A stretch of DNA of 64,000 nucleotides from Actinoallomurus liliacearum (GTDB lineage: Bacteria > Actinomycetota > Actinomycetes > Streptosporangiales > Streptosporangiaceae), in the NCBI RefSeq assembly GCF_039542035.1, contig NZ_BAABHJ010000011.1:72262-136261 (forward strand), written 5' to 3'. Positions within the stretch are counted from its first letter, which is position 1. The number at the start of each line of letters is the position of its first letter. The translations under genes were made by a program, and so were the position numbers. The notes beneath the pieces are model-generated. The model made no database searches and was not told the origin of the DNA. It saw nothing but the letters and a program-made list of their open reading frames with translations. This document shows, in pieces, positions 7,584-14,818 of this stretch.

Positions 7584-9482
7584 TCAGCGGCCGATCGCCC
7601 GCCACGCGGCCTTTCTGGCGGCCGAGCGCGGCGCCACGTGCAGCCGCCCGTCGGCGCCGAGGGCGCACACCTGCGAGCCGTCCGGCAACGGCGCGGGCAC
7701 CCCGAGCACCTGATAGGGCGGCGAAGCGCCGACGACGGGCGGCTCGCCGTCGAGGTGGGACGCGGCCCGGACGGCCAGTGTGCCGTCCCAGACGGCGGAC
7801 GACATGGCCCGGGAGATCGCCAGGGTCCGGCCGGTCCACGGCTCACGGAACATCACCTGGATCCGGTCGCCGACCGCCTCGGCGGCCAGCGGTGCGATCG
7901 CGCCCGCCACCGGCAGGGTCCCCGCGAACGCGAGCGGCTTGCCCGGCTGGCGCTGACGCCACCACAGGATCTGCGAGCGGGTCGCGGCGAACAGTTCGAT
8001 CGTCCCGGCGTCGGTGACGACCGCGGCCAGGCCGTCCTGGACGTCGCCGTACCGATGGTGTTTCTTCTTCGGCTGCGGCGAGATGACCTGCTTCAGGTCG
8101 ACTCCCGGCAGGTCGGTCCACGCGCGGCTCCAGCCGCCCGTGCCGAGGAACCGGGCGCTCACGCCGCCGCGGCCGTTGCGCACGAACGCGGCGATCATGC
8201 CGGAGCCGTCGACCACGGCCACCGGGACGCCGGCCTGGTTGTGGACCTTCTTCGGATCGGGACGGCCGAGCGACCGCCAGCGCCCCTGGCCGTACGCGAC
8301 GACCTCACCGGTGTCGGAGCGCAGGCCGAGGACCACCGGCCCGGCCGCGGCCACGGCCGGGGCGAGGGGGCCGCCCGGGTCGCCGAGTGACCGCGGCGCC
8401 GACCAGCCGCCGTTCGTCCGCCGCCAGACGAGCAGGCGGCCCGCCCCCACCGCGTACACGGCGTCCGTGGCGGTGAAGCCGGTGCCGCGCGGCCACCGGT
8501 AGACCATGCGCGCCTCGTAGGCGTCCCAGTGGGGGTTCTCGGCGTTGATGCGGTAGTCGTGCGCGGAGTAGGCCGCGAACACGCGCTGCTTGTACCGGTT
8601 GTCGGCCGCGCTGAGGTTCACCGCGAGATTGCGGACGTTGTAGTCCCGGTAGTTGACCTGCAGGAGCAGTTGCTCGGGATGGCGCGCGGCGTGGCGCCGT
8701 ACCGCCTCGGCGGCGAAGTGGGCCGCGGCGATGTGATCGGGGTGGTCCGCGCTGTACCTCTCGTCCGGCGCCGTGTCCTGGGAGCGCACGACCGTCGGCC
8801 GGAAACTCTGCATCAGGCCCGTGAGCGCGCTCAGCACGTCCTCCCGGCTCAGGCACCGCCGGTACGGCGACCCGTCCGGCGCCTGCGTCCATCCGCACAC
8901 GTCCGCGTGGTCGGTGGCGCTCCACAGCTTGCCCAGTGTGTGCCACCCCAGACTGGCCCGCGGGTCACGCCCGTCCGGCACCAGGAGGAACACCAGCCGG
9001 ATGTCCGGCCGGTCGACGAGGATGTACGAGAGCAGCCGCAGCGTCCCGACGCTGAGGGTCTCCCGCCGCCAGCGGTTGCGGACGCCGAGCATGAGCGCGT
9101 ACGCCGCCCGTAGGCCGTTCTCCCGCTCGGCGACGTAGGCGTTGACGTCGTGGGTGTCCGGCGGGACGCCGGCCTTGCTCTCCCCCGCGCTGAGGTAGAC
9201 GGTCAGGTGCGGCGATCCGGCCCGCAGCGACTCGGACAGGTCAGGGGTCATGAAGAGCAGGTCGTCGTCCTCGTGCGCGACGATCTGCAGGTACCGCGAG
9301 CGGGCCGCGGGCGTTCCCCGCGCCGCCGCGCCGTGCCGGTTCGCCGGGCGGCCGGCCCCGCCCTCCGACAGCAGGCCGAGCCCCGTCCCGAGCCCGGCCG
9401 CGGCGACCGCGCCCACCAGGAGGAACCGCCGCCGGTCGGCCCCGGACGAGAGAGGCTCCGAAGCGGGCGGTTCGGTGGACAT
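7584..9482 (-). CDS. Exported PIG-L family deacetylase with C-terminal propeller-like domain
   Basis: A 632-residue protein. A Tat-type signal (DRRRFLLVGA, residues 16-25) and hydrophobic segment lie at about 20-40. The PIG-L/LmbE deacetylase domain follows at about 62-290. The zinc motif, normally HPDDE, is HEDDD here (His70-Asp73), and a second zinc His lies in DHPDHIAAAH. Residues from about 320 to the end form repeated strands (AVGAGRLLVWRRTNGGWSAP and similar) like the PLL/sialidase-type beta-propellers. It likely de-N-acetylates a GlcNAc-containing glycan or glycolipid outside the membrane, with the propeller binding sugar. The substrate is unknown. Its stop codon abuts the thrS leader promoter. 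Confidence 0.82.
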   Translation of the reverse strand: MSTEPPASEPLSSGADRRRFLLVGAVAAAGLGTGLGLLSEGGAGRPANRHGAAARGTPAARSRYLQIVAHEDDDLLFMTPDLSESLRAGSPHLTVYLSAGESKAGVPPDTHDVNAYVAERENGLRAAYALMLGVRNRWRRETLSVGTLRLLSYILVDRPDIRLVFLLVPDGRDPRASLGWHTLGKLWSATDHADVCGWTQAPDGSPYRRCLSREDVLSALTGLMQSFRPTVVRSQDTAPDERYSADHPDHIAAAHFAAEAVRRHAARHPEQLLLQVNYRDYNVRNLAVNLSAADNRYKQRVFAAYSAHDYRINAENPHWDAYEARMVYRWPRGTGFTATDAVYAVGAGRLLVWRRTNGGWSAPRSLGDPGGPLAPAVAAAGPVVLGLRSDTGEVVAYGQGRWRSLGRPDPKKVHNQAGVPVAVVDGSGMIAAFVRNGRGGVSARFLGTGGWSRAWTDLPGVDLKQVISPQPKKKHHRYGDVQDGLAAVVTDAGTIELFAATRSQILWWRQRQPGKPLAFAGTLPVAGAIAPLAAEAVGDRIQVMFREPWTGRTLAISRAMSSAVWDGTLAVRAASHLDGEPPVVGASPPYQVLGVPAPLPDGSQVCALGADGRLHVAPRSAARKAAWRAIGR

Positions 9483-9591
9483 GCGGCACTGCCTCCAAGA
9501 TCAGGATAAGTGGTGGCGACCGAACGAGTATCGCGGAATGCGAGCACTTCTGGGCGTTGAACGGGTGGTCGTCACGTCGAGTAAGCTGGGC

Positions 9592-9694
9592 GCCGCGAAG
9601 GGGAGTAGTCCCGCCGGCCGGTCGTCGACATACTGGAGCGCCTGAGCGCTCCCGGTGCCCGGGCCCCATGACAGGGGTGGACGAGACCTTCGGC
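9592..9694 (+). ncRNA. yybP-ykoY-type (Mn2+) riboswitch
   Basis: The segment has the conserved skeleton of the yybP-ykoY element. The closing stem is formed by GCGAAGG and CCTTCGGC. GGGGAGTAG follows at 9600-9608, a GTCGACATACT block (ACATACT at 9628-9634) in the second loop, and GAGACC (9683-9688) before the closing strand. Such RNAs bind Mn2+ and switch on exporters. It stands directly upstream of a cation exchanger gene on the same strand. The match was made by eye; a covariance-model search would settle it. Confidence 0.72.
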
Positions 9695-9697
9695 TGT

Positions 9698-9747
9698 CGG
9701 TGACCGCTGATCACCGTGAGCCGAGGTCCGCTCTCTGTCTCACGGTG
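9698..9747 (+). promoter_or_regulatory. Possible expression platform of the riboswitch
   Basis: Two mutually exclusive hairpins share one strand. CGGTGA (9698-9703) can pair with TCACCG (9711-9716), while CACCGTGAG (9712-9720) can pair perfectly with CTCACGGTG (9739-9747). The second ends 19 bases before the exchanger ATG. Such competition is typical of riboswitch output but is unproven here. Confidence 0.4.
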
Positions 9748-9766
9748 GCCGATCTTCGAGGAACAC

Positions 9767-10837
9767 ATGCTGCACGTCGTGATCCTGCTGGCCTGTGCCA
9801 TCGCGATCTATTTGTCCTGTGAGTGGTTCGTCAACGCCGTCGAGTGGCTCGGCGTCCGGCTGAAGGTCGGGCCGCTCGCCGTGGGGACCCTGCTGGCCGC
9901 GTTCGGCACGGCGCTCCCCGAGAGCGTCGTGACCTTCGTCGCCGTGGTGTTCGGCTCGGGCGCCCAGCAGAAGGACATCGGGGTCGGCGCGGCGATGGGC
10001 GGTCCGCTGGCGCTGGCCACCGTGGCCTACGGTGTGACGGGCTTCGTGCTGCTGACGCGACGGCGGAAGGTTCAGGCCGCCGCCCGAACGGCCGCCCCCG
10101 TCAGCGCCGGAGCCGCCGCGACCGCGTCTCCCGACCTCCCGGACGAGGCTCCGCCGCGGGAGGACCTCGGTGACGTCCGCAAGCTCGCCCGCGACCAGCG
10201 CTGGTTCCTGGCGATCTTCGTCGTCAAGGTGGCGGTGGGGCTGGTGGCCTTCGCGTTCAAGCCGTGGCTCGGCCTGCTGTTCTTCGCCGCGTACGCCGTC
10301 TACTTCTGGCGGGAGCTGCGCGACGGCGGTGAGCACGGCGACGGCGCCGACCTCGAGCCGCTGCTCCTGCAGCGCCGTCGCGAGGTGCCCGCGACGTGGG
10401 CCGTCGTCACCCAGACGCTCGTCACCCTTGTGATCATCTTCTTCGCGTCACAGCTGTTCGTGCACCAACTCGACGCGATCGGCCCGATGATCGGCCTCTC
10501 CGCGTCGGTCACCGCGCTGCTGCTGTCCCCCATCGCCACCGAGCTTCCCGAGATCATGAACGCGATCATCTGGGTGCGGCAGGGCAAGACGCCTCTCGCC
10601 CTCGCCAACATCAGCGGCGCGATGATGATCCAGGCCACCGTGCCGTCCGGACTGGGCATCCTGTTCACGCCCTGGCGGTTCGACCACGCCCTGCTCCTGG
10701 CGGGAGTGGTGACGATGGCGGCCATGGTCTACCTGCTGGCGATGCTGTGGAAGGGCCGCCTCTCCGGGCGGACCCTGACCGTGGCGGCCGTCTTCTACGC
10801 GATCTTCGGTCTCTGCCTGATCCCGGTCCTGTCCTGA
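9767..10837 (+). CDS. CaCA-family cation exchanger, probable Mn2+/Ca2+ exporter
   Basis: Integral membrane protein of 356 residues with about ten membrane spans in two homologous halves. The alpha repeats are visible as FGTALPES (about 46-53) and SPIATELPEIMNAI in the second half, with a cytoplasmic Ala/Pro/Arg-rich loop between (about 105-145). Family members exchange Ca2+, Mn2+ or related cations for Na+ or H+. The upstream yybP-ykoY-type RNA makes Mn2+ export the best guess. The ATG at 9767 is preceded by GAGGA at 9758-9762; upstream in-frame codons lie inside the regulatory RNA. A strong hairpin follows the stop. Confidence 0.85.
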   Translation: MLHVVILLACAIAIYLSCEWFVNAVEWLGVRLKVGPLAVGTLLAAFGTALPESVVTFVAVVFGSGAQQKDIGVGAAMGGPLALATVAYGVTGFVLLTRRRKVQAAARTAAPVSAGAAATASPDLPDEAPPREDLGDVRKLARDQRWFLAIFVVKVAVGLVAFAFKPWLGLLFFAAYAVYFWRELRDGGEHGDGADLEPLLLQRRREVPATWAVVTQTLVTLVIIFFASQLFVHQLDAIGPMIGLSASVTALLLSPIATELPEIMNAIIWVRQGKTPLALANISGAMMIQATVPSGLGILFTPWRFDHALLLAGVVTMAAMVYLLAMLWKGRLSGRTLTVAAVFYAIFGLCLIPVLS

Positions 10838-10866
10838 TCCCGGTCCTGACCGGCGGACCACGGTGA

Positions 10867-10895
10867 GAGTCCGGTCGGCGTCGCCGACCGGACTC
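10867..10895. terminator. Hairpin between exchanger and thioredoxin genes
   Basis: Perfect 13-bp arms (GAGTCCGGTCGGC and its complement) with a 3-base loop, placed between two convergent stop codons. Likely a bidirectional terminator. Confidence 0.8.
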
Positions 10896-10906
10896 CGTCG
10901 TTCATG

Positions 10907-11266
10907 TCAGGCCTTCTTGGCCAGGCGGCTGCGCACGTCGTCCATGTCCAGGGCGCGCACCTGCTCGATCAGGCTCTCCAGCGACTCGGCGGGAAGCGCG
11001 CCGGGCTGGGCGAACACGATGACGCCGTCGCGGATCGCCATGATGGTCGGGATCGACGTGATGTCGAATCGCACGGCCAGGTCCTGCTCGGCCTCGGTGT
11101 CGACCTTGCCGAAGACGATGTCCTCATGCGTGGCCGAGGCCTCCTCGTAGATCGGCGCGAACATCCGGCACGGCGGGCACCAGCTCGCCCAGAAGTCGAC
11201 CAGCACGATGCCGTCGCTGCCCGCCGCCTTGTCGAAGTTCTCGGCGGTCAGGGTCGTCGTGGCCAT
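10907..11266 (-). CDS. trxA: Thioredoxin
   Basis: A 119-residue cytosolic thioredoxin. The active site is WCPPC (Cys30/Cys33) rather than the classic WCGPC. The usual VDFWASWC strand and the cis-Pro region SIPTI are present. It reduces protein disulfides using thioredoxin reductase, which is not in the window. GAGGAG stands just before the ATG. The Pro-Pro active site occurs in other actinobacterial thioredoxins and may shift the redox potential. It forms a single-gene unit, convergent with the cation exchanger. Confidence 0.92.
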   Translation of the reverse strand: MATTTLTAENFDKAAGSDGIVLVDFWASWCPPCRMFAPIYEEASATHEDIVFGKVDTEAEQDLAVRFDITSIPTIMAIRDGVIVFAQPGALPAESLESLIEQVRALDMDDVRSRLAKKA

Positions 11267-11398
11267 TGGAGCTCCTCGTCATCGAATGCCGGCCACCCGT
11301 CGGGCCGCCATGTCACTCGACAACACCGCGACGGGGGCGCTGATTCCAGCACGCCCGCATGACCGGACGGCGCATCGGCATCGCCGTGAACTCGGGGT

Positions 11399-11437
11399 TT
11401 GTGGTGGAGTCGCCTCCCGGCGGCCACCCCACCACAA
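11399..11437 (-). terminator. Possible terminator of the small exported peptide gene
   Basis: Perfect 9-bp arms TTGTGGTGG and CCACCACAA with a 21-base loop. It starts about 48 bases beyond the stop of the 57-residue exported peptide gene in its direction of transcription. Confidence 0.4.
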
Positions 11438-11484
11438 TTCCGAACATCCGCGCTCGTACTACAGAGCAGCGGTTCGGACCTCGA

Positions 11485-11658
11485 TCAGCAGCAGGTGAGG
11501 TCGCCCGGTGCGGGCACGGACAGGGCAACGGTTACCGAGGTGCTCGACCCCGCCGCTCCGGCGGACGCCGACGTGACGGAACCGACGGTTCCGCTCACGA
11601 TCAGTGACCCGATAGTCGAAACGAAGACCAGGGCTATGACCCTGCGCAGACGTGACAT
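11485..11658 (-). CDS. Small exported peptide, divergent from XRE-TPR regulator
   Basis: A 57-residue precursor. The basic start MSRLRR is followed by a hydrophobic core (about 7-22) and a signal-peptidase-like ASA/G site after residue 33. The predicted mature peptide has 24 residues, Ser/Thr/Val-rich, ending in a double cysteine (LTCC). An AGGAAAGGA stretch lies 10-18 bases before the ATG. The gene is divergent from an XRE-TPR regulator, with only 52 bases between the two starts. That layout resembles peptide-sensing regulators of the RRNPP type, but no relation is proven. Alternatives are an unrelated small secreted protein or a surface peptide. Confidence 0.6.
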   Translation of the reverse strand: MSRLRRVIALVFVSTIGSLIVSGTVGSVTSASAGAAGSSTSVTVALSVPAPGDLTCC

Positions 11659-11710
11659 TCTTTCTTATCCTTTCCTGTGGCAGTGTCATTTTCTTCTAGA
11701 GGCGGGCGAG

Positions 11711-13009
11711 ATGCCAGGGCAAGAATCACTCGGTGAACGGATTCGGACTTTGCGGCTGCGCAAGAACCTGTCTCAGGCACAGCTCGCCTGGCCTGAGCTC
11801 TCCGACAGCTATGTCTCGCTCATCGAAAGCGGCAAGCGCACGCCGGCGCCGAGCATGATCGCGTTGCTGGCCCGCAAGCTCGACTGCTCCGAGTCCTACC
11901 TGCTGACCGGCGTGAGCGAGGAGGCGATCGCCGGCCTCCGGGAGACTTTGCGCTACGCGCACATCGCTCTGGAGAACGGCGCGGCCGACGAGGCGCGGAT
12001 CCGTTTCGCCGAGGTTTCGGTCCATCCGGCCGTGACCGATATTCCCGGGCTCGCACACGAAGCGTGCTGGGGGCACGCCCTAGCGTTGGAAGCGACCGGC
12101 GCGCTGAAGGAGGCGCTCGGCGAGCTGGAACGCGCGGCGGGGATGATCTCGCCCACCACCGAGCCCGACCAGTGGGCGAAGGTCCACACCGCGCTGATCC
12201 GCTGCCACCGGCAGCTCGGCGACCTGACGACCAGCATCCAGGTGGGAGAAGAGGCCCTCGACCAGCTCACCGCGATGGGCGGCCAGTGGAGCGATGCGAT
12301 GGTGATGCTCGGGTCCACGATCCTCGCGGCGTACATCCATCGCGGTGACCTCGCCTACGCGCGCCAGTTCGCCGACATGCTGACCACGCGGGCGGAGGCC
12401 ATCGGCACGCCCAAGGCGCGGATGGCCGCCTACTGGAACGCCGCGTGGGCGGCGGAGCTCAGCGGCGACGCGCCGGGCGCGCTCAGGTTGGCCGAGCGCG
12501 CCATCGCGCTCCTGGGCGAGGAGGACGACGCCCGCAACCTGAGCCGCCTCCGGGGGGCCTACGGTCACTTCCTGCTCTGCGCGCGGCCGGACCGGGCGGC
12601 GGAGGCACTCGAAGTGCTCCGGCACGCGCAGCGCGAGATGGAGTCCACCGCGACCAGCACCGTCGACCTCGCCTCCTGCCTGCTGCACCAGGCTCGCGCC
12701 GAGATCGTGCTCGGCAACCCGGTGGAGGCTGCGAGCCTGGCCCGGCAGGCGGCCGACCTTCTCGGCGACACCGCGGGGCAGGTCATCGCCGAGGCCTATA
12801 CGGTGCTCTCCGACGCACAGGCGCGCCTCGGCCTGCGGGATGAGGCGGTGGCCGCCCTGTTCCAGGCGGTGGACTACCTGGAGAAGATGGAGGCGCACCG
12901 GCCCGCGGCCCGCGCCTGGTTCGACCTGGCGGAGTTGCTGGGCGCGGCGGGCCAGGCCGACGGCCAGAAGGCGGCCTTCCAGCGCGCCCTCGCCTGCATG
13001 GGGCTGTGA
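11711..13009 (+). CDS. XRE-family regulator with TPR domain
   Basis: A 432-residue cytosolic regulator. Residues about 6-65 form a helix-turn-helix: LGERIRTLRLRKNLSQAQLA, then SYVSLIESGKRTPAPSMIALLARKL. From about 75 to the end it is all-alpha tetratricopeptide repeats, for example AARAWFDLAELLGAAGQADG and LARQAADLLGDTAGQVIAEAYTVLSDAQARLG. TPR pockets in such regulators often bind peptides or partner proteins. The ATG at 11711 follows GGCGGGCGAG; it fits the family start, and the upstream in-frame extension is unconserved. It is flanked by a divergent exported-peptide gene and, 144 bases downstream on the same strand, a His-rich lipopeptide gene. Ligand and targets are unknown. Confidence 0.85.
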   Translation: MPGQESLGERIRTLRLRKNLSQAQLAWPELSDSYVSLIESGKRTPAPSMIALLARKLDCSESYLLTGVSEEAIAGLRETLRYAHIALENGAADEARIRFAEVSVHPAVTDIPGLAHEACWGHALALEATGALKEALGELERAAGMISPTTEPDQWAKVHTALIRCHRQLGDLTTSIQVGEEALDQLTAMGGQWSDAMVMLGSTILAAYIHRGDLAYARQFADMLTTRAEAIGTPKARMAAYWNAAWAAELSGDAPGALRLAERAIALLGEEDDARNLSRLRGAYGHFLLCARPDRAAEALEVLRHAQREMESTATSTVDLASCLLHQARAEIVLGNPVEAASLARQAADLLGDTAGQVIAEAYTVLSDAQARLGLRDEAVAALFQAVDYLEKMEAHRPAARAWFDLAELLGAAGQADGQKAAFQRALACMGL

Positions 13010-13153
13010 CCGAGAGACACCGGCAGGGCCGTCGCCTGAGGGGAAATCGGCTGGAACCGATCAACGCCGCGCCGCGTCTGTAATCTCGTTCATGGAGGTT
13101 TTCTCCGGGGAAGCCGGATGAAGCCTGAAGGTGCGACTCTCTCGGAGGAAGAC

Positions 13154-13300
13154 GTGAAGGTTCGGCGGATCCGGCTGGCGACGGCGGCGGTCGTGGGGTT
13201 CGTGCCGGCGTTGCTGGCACTGTCGGCCTGCGGCCACTCTCACCACCACGTGGTGCATCACCACGTGGTCGTTCACCATGTGGTGCGCCACCACCACTGA
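13154..13300 (+). CDS. Tiny histidine-rich lipoprotein
   Basis: A 48-residue precursor starting at a GTG with GGAGGA four bases upstream. After the basic start VKVRRIR comes a hydrophobic segment (about 8-24) and a clear lipobox, L-S-A-C, with Cys26. The mature lipopeptide would be only 23 residues, 12 of them His, in blocks of two to three separated by Val pairs or triplets. This suggests metal (Zn/Ni/Cu) binding at the cell surface. A longer reading from an ATG at 13118 is possible. It lies just downstream of the XRE-TPR gene and may belong to its module or be independent. No family recognised. Confidence 0.6.
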   Translation: MKVRRIRLATAAVVGFVPALLALSACGHSHHHVVHHHVVVHHVVRHHH

Positions 13301-13391
13301 AGCCGCGGGGCGGACCGGGGATCTCCCGGCCCGCCCCGGCTCATTCGCCGTTCCCTATTGACGTACGGGCGGAATCGACTCATCCTCGGAG

Positions 13392-13416
13392 CTTGTTAGG
13401 AAACCTTCCTAACAAG
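13392..13416. promoter_or_regulatory. Palindromic operator upstream of GH8
   Basis: Perfect 11-bp arms (CTTGTTAGGAA and its complement) around ACC. It lies 60 bases before the GH8 ATG. The core TTAGGAA...TTCCTAA recurs upstream of secreted hydrolase genes in actinomycetes. It is a likely repressor site, but the regulator is not evident in the window. Confidence 0.6.
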
Positions 13417-13476
13417 CCGTCGGGAAGTTCCGGCATGCCGGACCGGCGGCGCAGTGTCCCCTCCGAGGAGCCCGCC

Positions 13477-14730
13477 ATGTTCCACCGAACGGCCCGGACC
13501 ACTGCCATGGCGACCGTGGTCGCCGCTCTCTCCCTCCTCCCCATCACCATGACCGGCCCGGTCGCCGGCGCGTCGACCGCCGATCTCCGGCCGGACCGGG
13601 CGGCCGCCGTGCCCGCCCATCCCTTCCCCGCGCATGTGACCTATCGGACCGGCGTCCTGCCGTCCGCGAGCCAGTCCGCGCGGGACGCCGCCGTCAAGAA
13701 GCAGTACGACTCCTGGAAGAGCAAGTACCTGCGCGCCGCCTGCGGCGGGTACCTCGTCTACGCGACCGGGGACGCGCCGAACAAGGGCACCGTCTCGGAG
13801 GCACAGGGCTACGGAATGAACATCGTGCCGTTGATGGCCGGGTACGACGCGAACGCCCAGACGGAGTTCGACGGTCTCTGGCACGTCGCGTCGACCCACC
13901 GCGACTCCCAGGGCATGATGCAGTGGAAGATCGACGGCAGCTCCTGCAAGTACGCCGACTCGGGCACACCGGACGCCGCGACCGACGGCGACCTGGACGT
14001 CGGCTACGGCCTCATCCTCGCCGACCGGCAGTGGGGCGGGTACGCCACCGCCGCCAAGGACTGGCTCGCCAAGCTCTACGCCGCGGACGTGGCCCCCGAC
14101 GGGCATCTCAAGTGCGAGGACGACGGGCCGGACACCGACACGCGCCCGTCCGACCACATGCTCGACCACCTCCGCGCCTTCGCCGCGTACGACCCGGCGC
14201 ACGACTGGAACAAGGTCGTCACCCGCACTGAGGCCGTGATCCAGGAGTTCACCGCCAAGTACTCCCCCACCGCGAACCTGCTGTCGGACTTCGTGGTGAA
14301 CGCGAACACCACCGGCCCGAAGCCGGCCCCCGCCGACTACCAGGAGAGTCAGCCGGACAACATCGTCGGATACAACTCCGTGCGCGTGCCGTGGCACATC
14401 GGCACCGACGCCCTGCTGTACGGCTCGTCCGTGAGCGTCGGCGTCGCGACGAAGGAGTCCGCGAGCTACAAGAGCCACGCGGGCGGCGACCCGGCCAAGA
14501 TCTACCCGCACACCAAGCTCGACGGCACCCCCACCCAGACCGACGACCAGTCCGAGGCGGCCAACGACCCGGTCGGGGTCGCCGCCATGGCCGCCGGGGA
14601 CCAGGGCTGGACCGACAAGCTGTGGAACTTCCTGGCCACCAACCCGTACGGCGACACGTACTACGGCGAGACGATAAAGATGCTCGTCTACATCGTCATG
14701 GCGGGTGACTACTGGTCGCCCGCCGCCTGA
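13477..14730 (+). CDS. Secreted glycoside hydrolase family 8
   Basis: A 417-residue exported enzyme (signal peptide about 1-31, hydrophobic core AMATVVAALSLLPITM). It is a GH8 (alpha/alpha)6 barrel of the endoglucanase/chitosanase/xylanase group. The family signature surrounds the catalytic acid in GTVSEAQGYGMN (Glu108), and ATDGDLDVGYGLILA carries the conserved Asp pair (170/172). Family members cleave beta-1,4 glucan, chitosan or xylan. The secreted polysaccharide deacetylase at the window start makes chitosan one option, but the substrate cannot be called. The ATG at 13477 has GAGGAG six bases upstream. A 25-bp dyad operator stands upstream and a strong hairpin follows. Confidence 0.9.
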   Translation: MFHRTARTTAMATVVAALSLLPITMTGPVAGASTADLRPDRAAAVPAHPFPAHVTYRTGVLPSASQSARDAAVKKQYDSWKSKYLRAACGGYLVYATGDAPNKGTVSEAQGYGMNIVPLMAGYDANAQTEFDGLWHVASTHRDSQGMMQWKIDGSSCKYADSGTPDAATDGDLDVGYGLILADRQWGGYATAAKDWLAKLYAADVAPDGHLKCEDDGPDTDTRPSDHMLDHLRAFAAYDPAHDWNKVVTRTEAVIQEFTAKYSPTANLLSDFVVNANTTGPKPAPADYQESQPDNIVGYNSVRVPWHIGTDALLYGSSVSVGVATKESASYKSHAGGDPAKIYPHTKLDGTPTQTDDQSEAANDPVGVAAMAAGDQGWTDKLWNFLATNPYGDTYYGETIKMLVYIVMAGDYWSPAA

Positions 14731-14763
14731 GGCGACCGCTCCAGCCGGGGCCGCCGCCGAGCG

Positions 14764-14799
14764 GGCCGCGGCCGGTGACGGGGGTCACCGGCCGCGGCC
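14764..14799. terminator. Hairpin between convergent GH8 and GH31
   Basis: Perfect 16-bp arms (left 14764-14779, right 14784-14799) with a GGGG loop, between two convergent genes. Strong bidirectional terminator. Confidence 0.85.
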
Positions 14800-14818
14800 G
14801 TCACGCGTACCGCTCCGG

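Noticed and set aside
11459..11689. Minus-strand 76-codon frame overlapping the small exported peptide
   Set aside because: The overlapping 57-codon frame has a signal peptide and ribosome site, while this one has neither.
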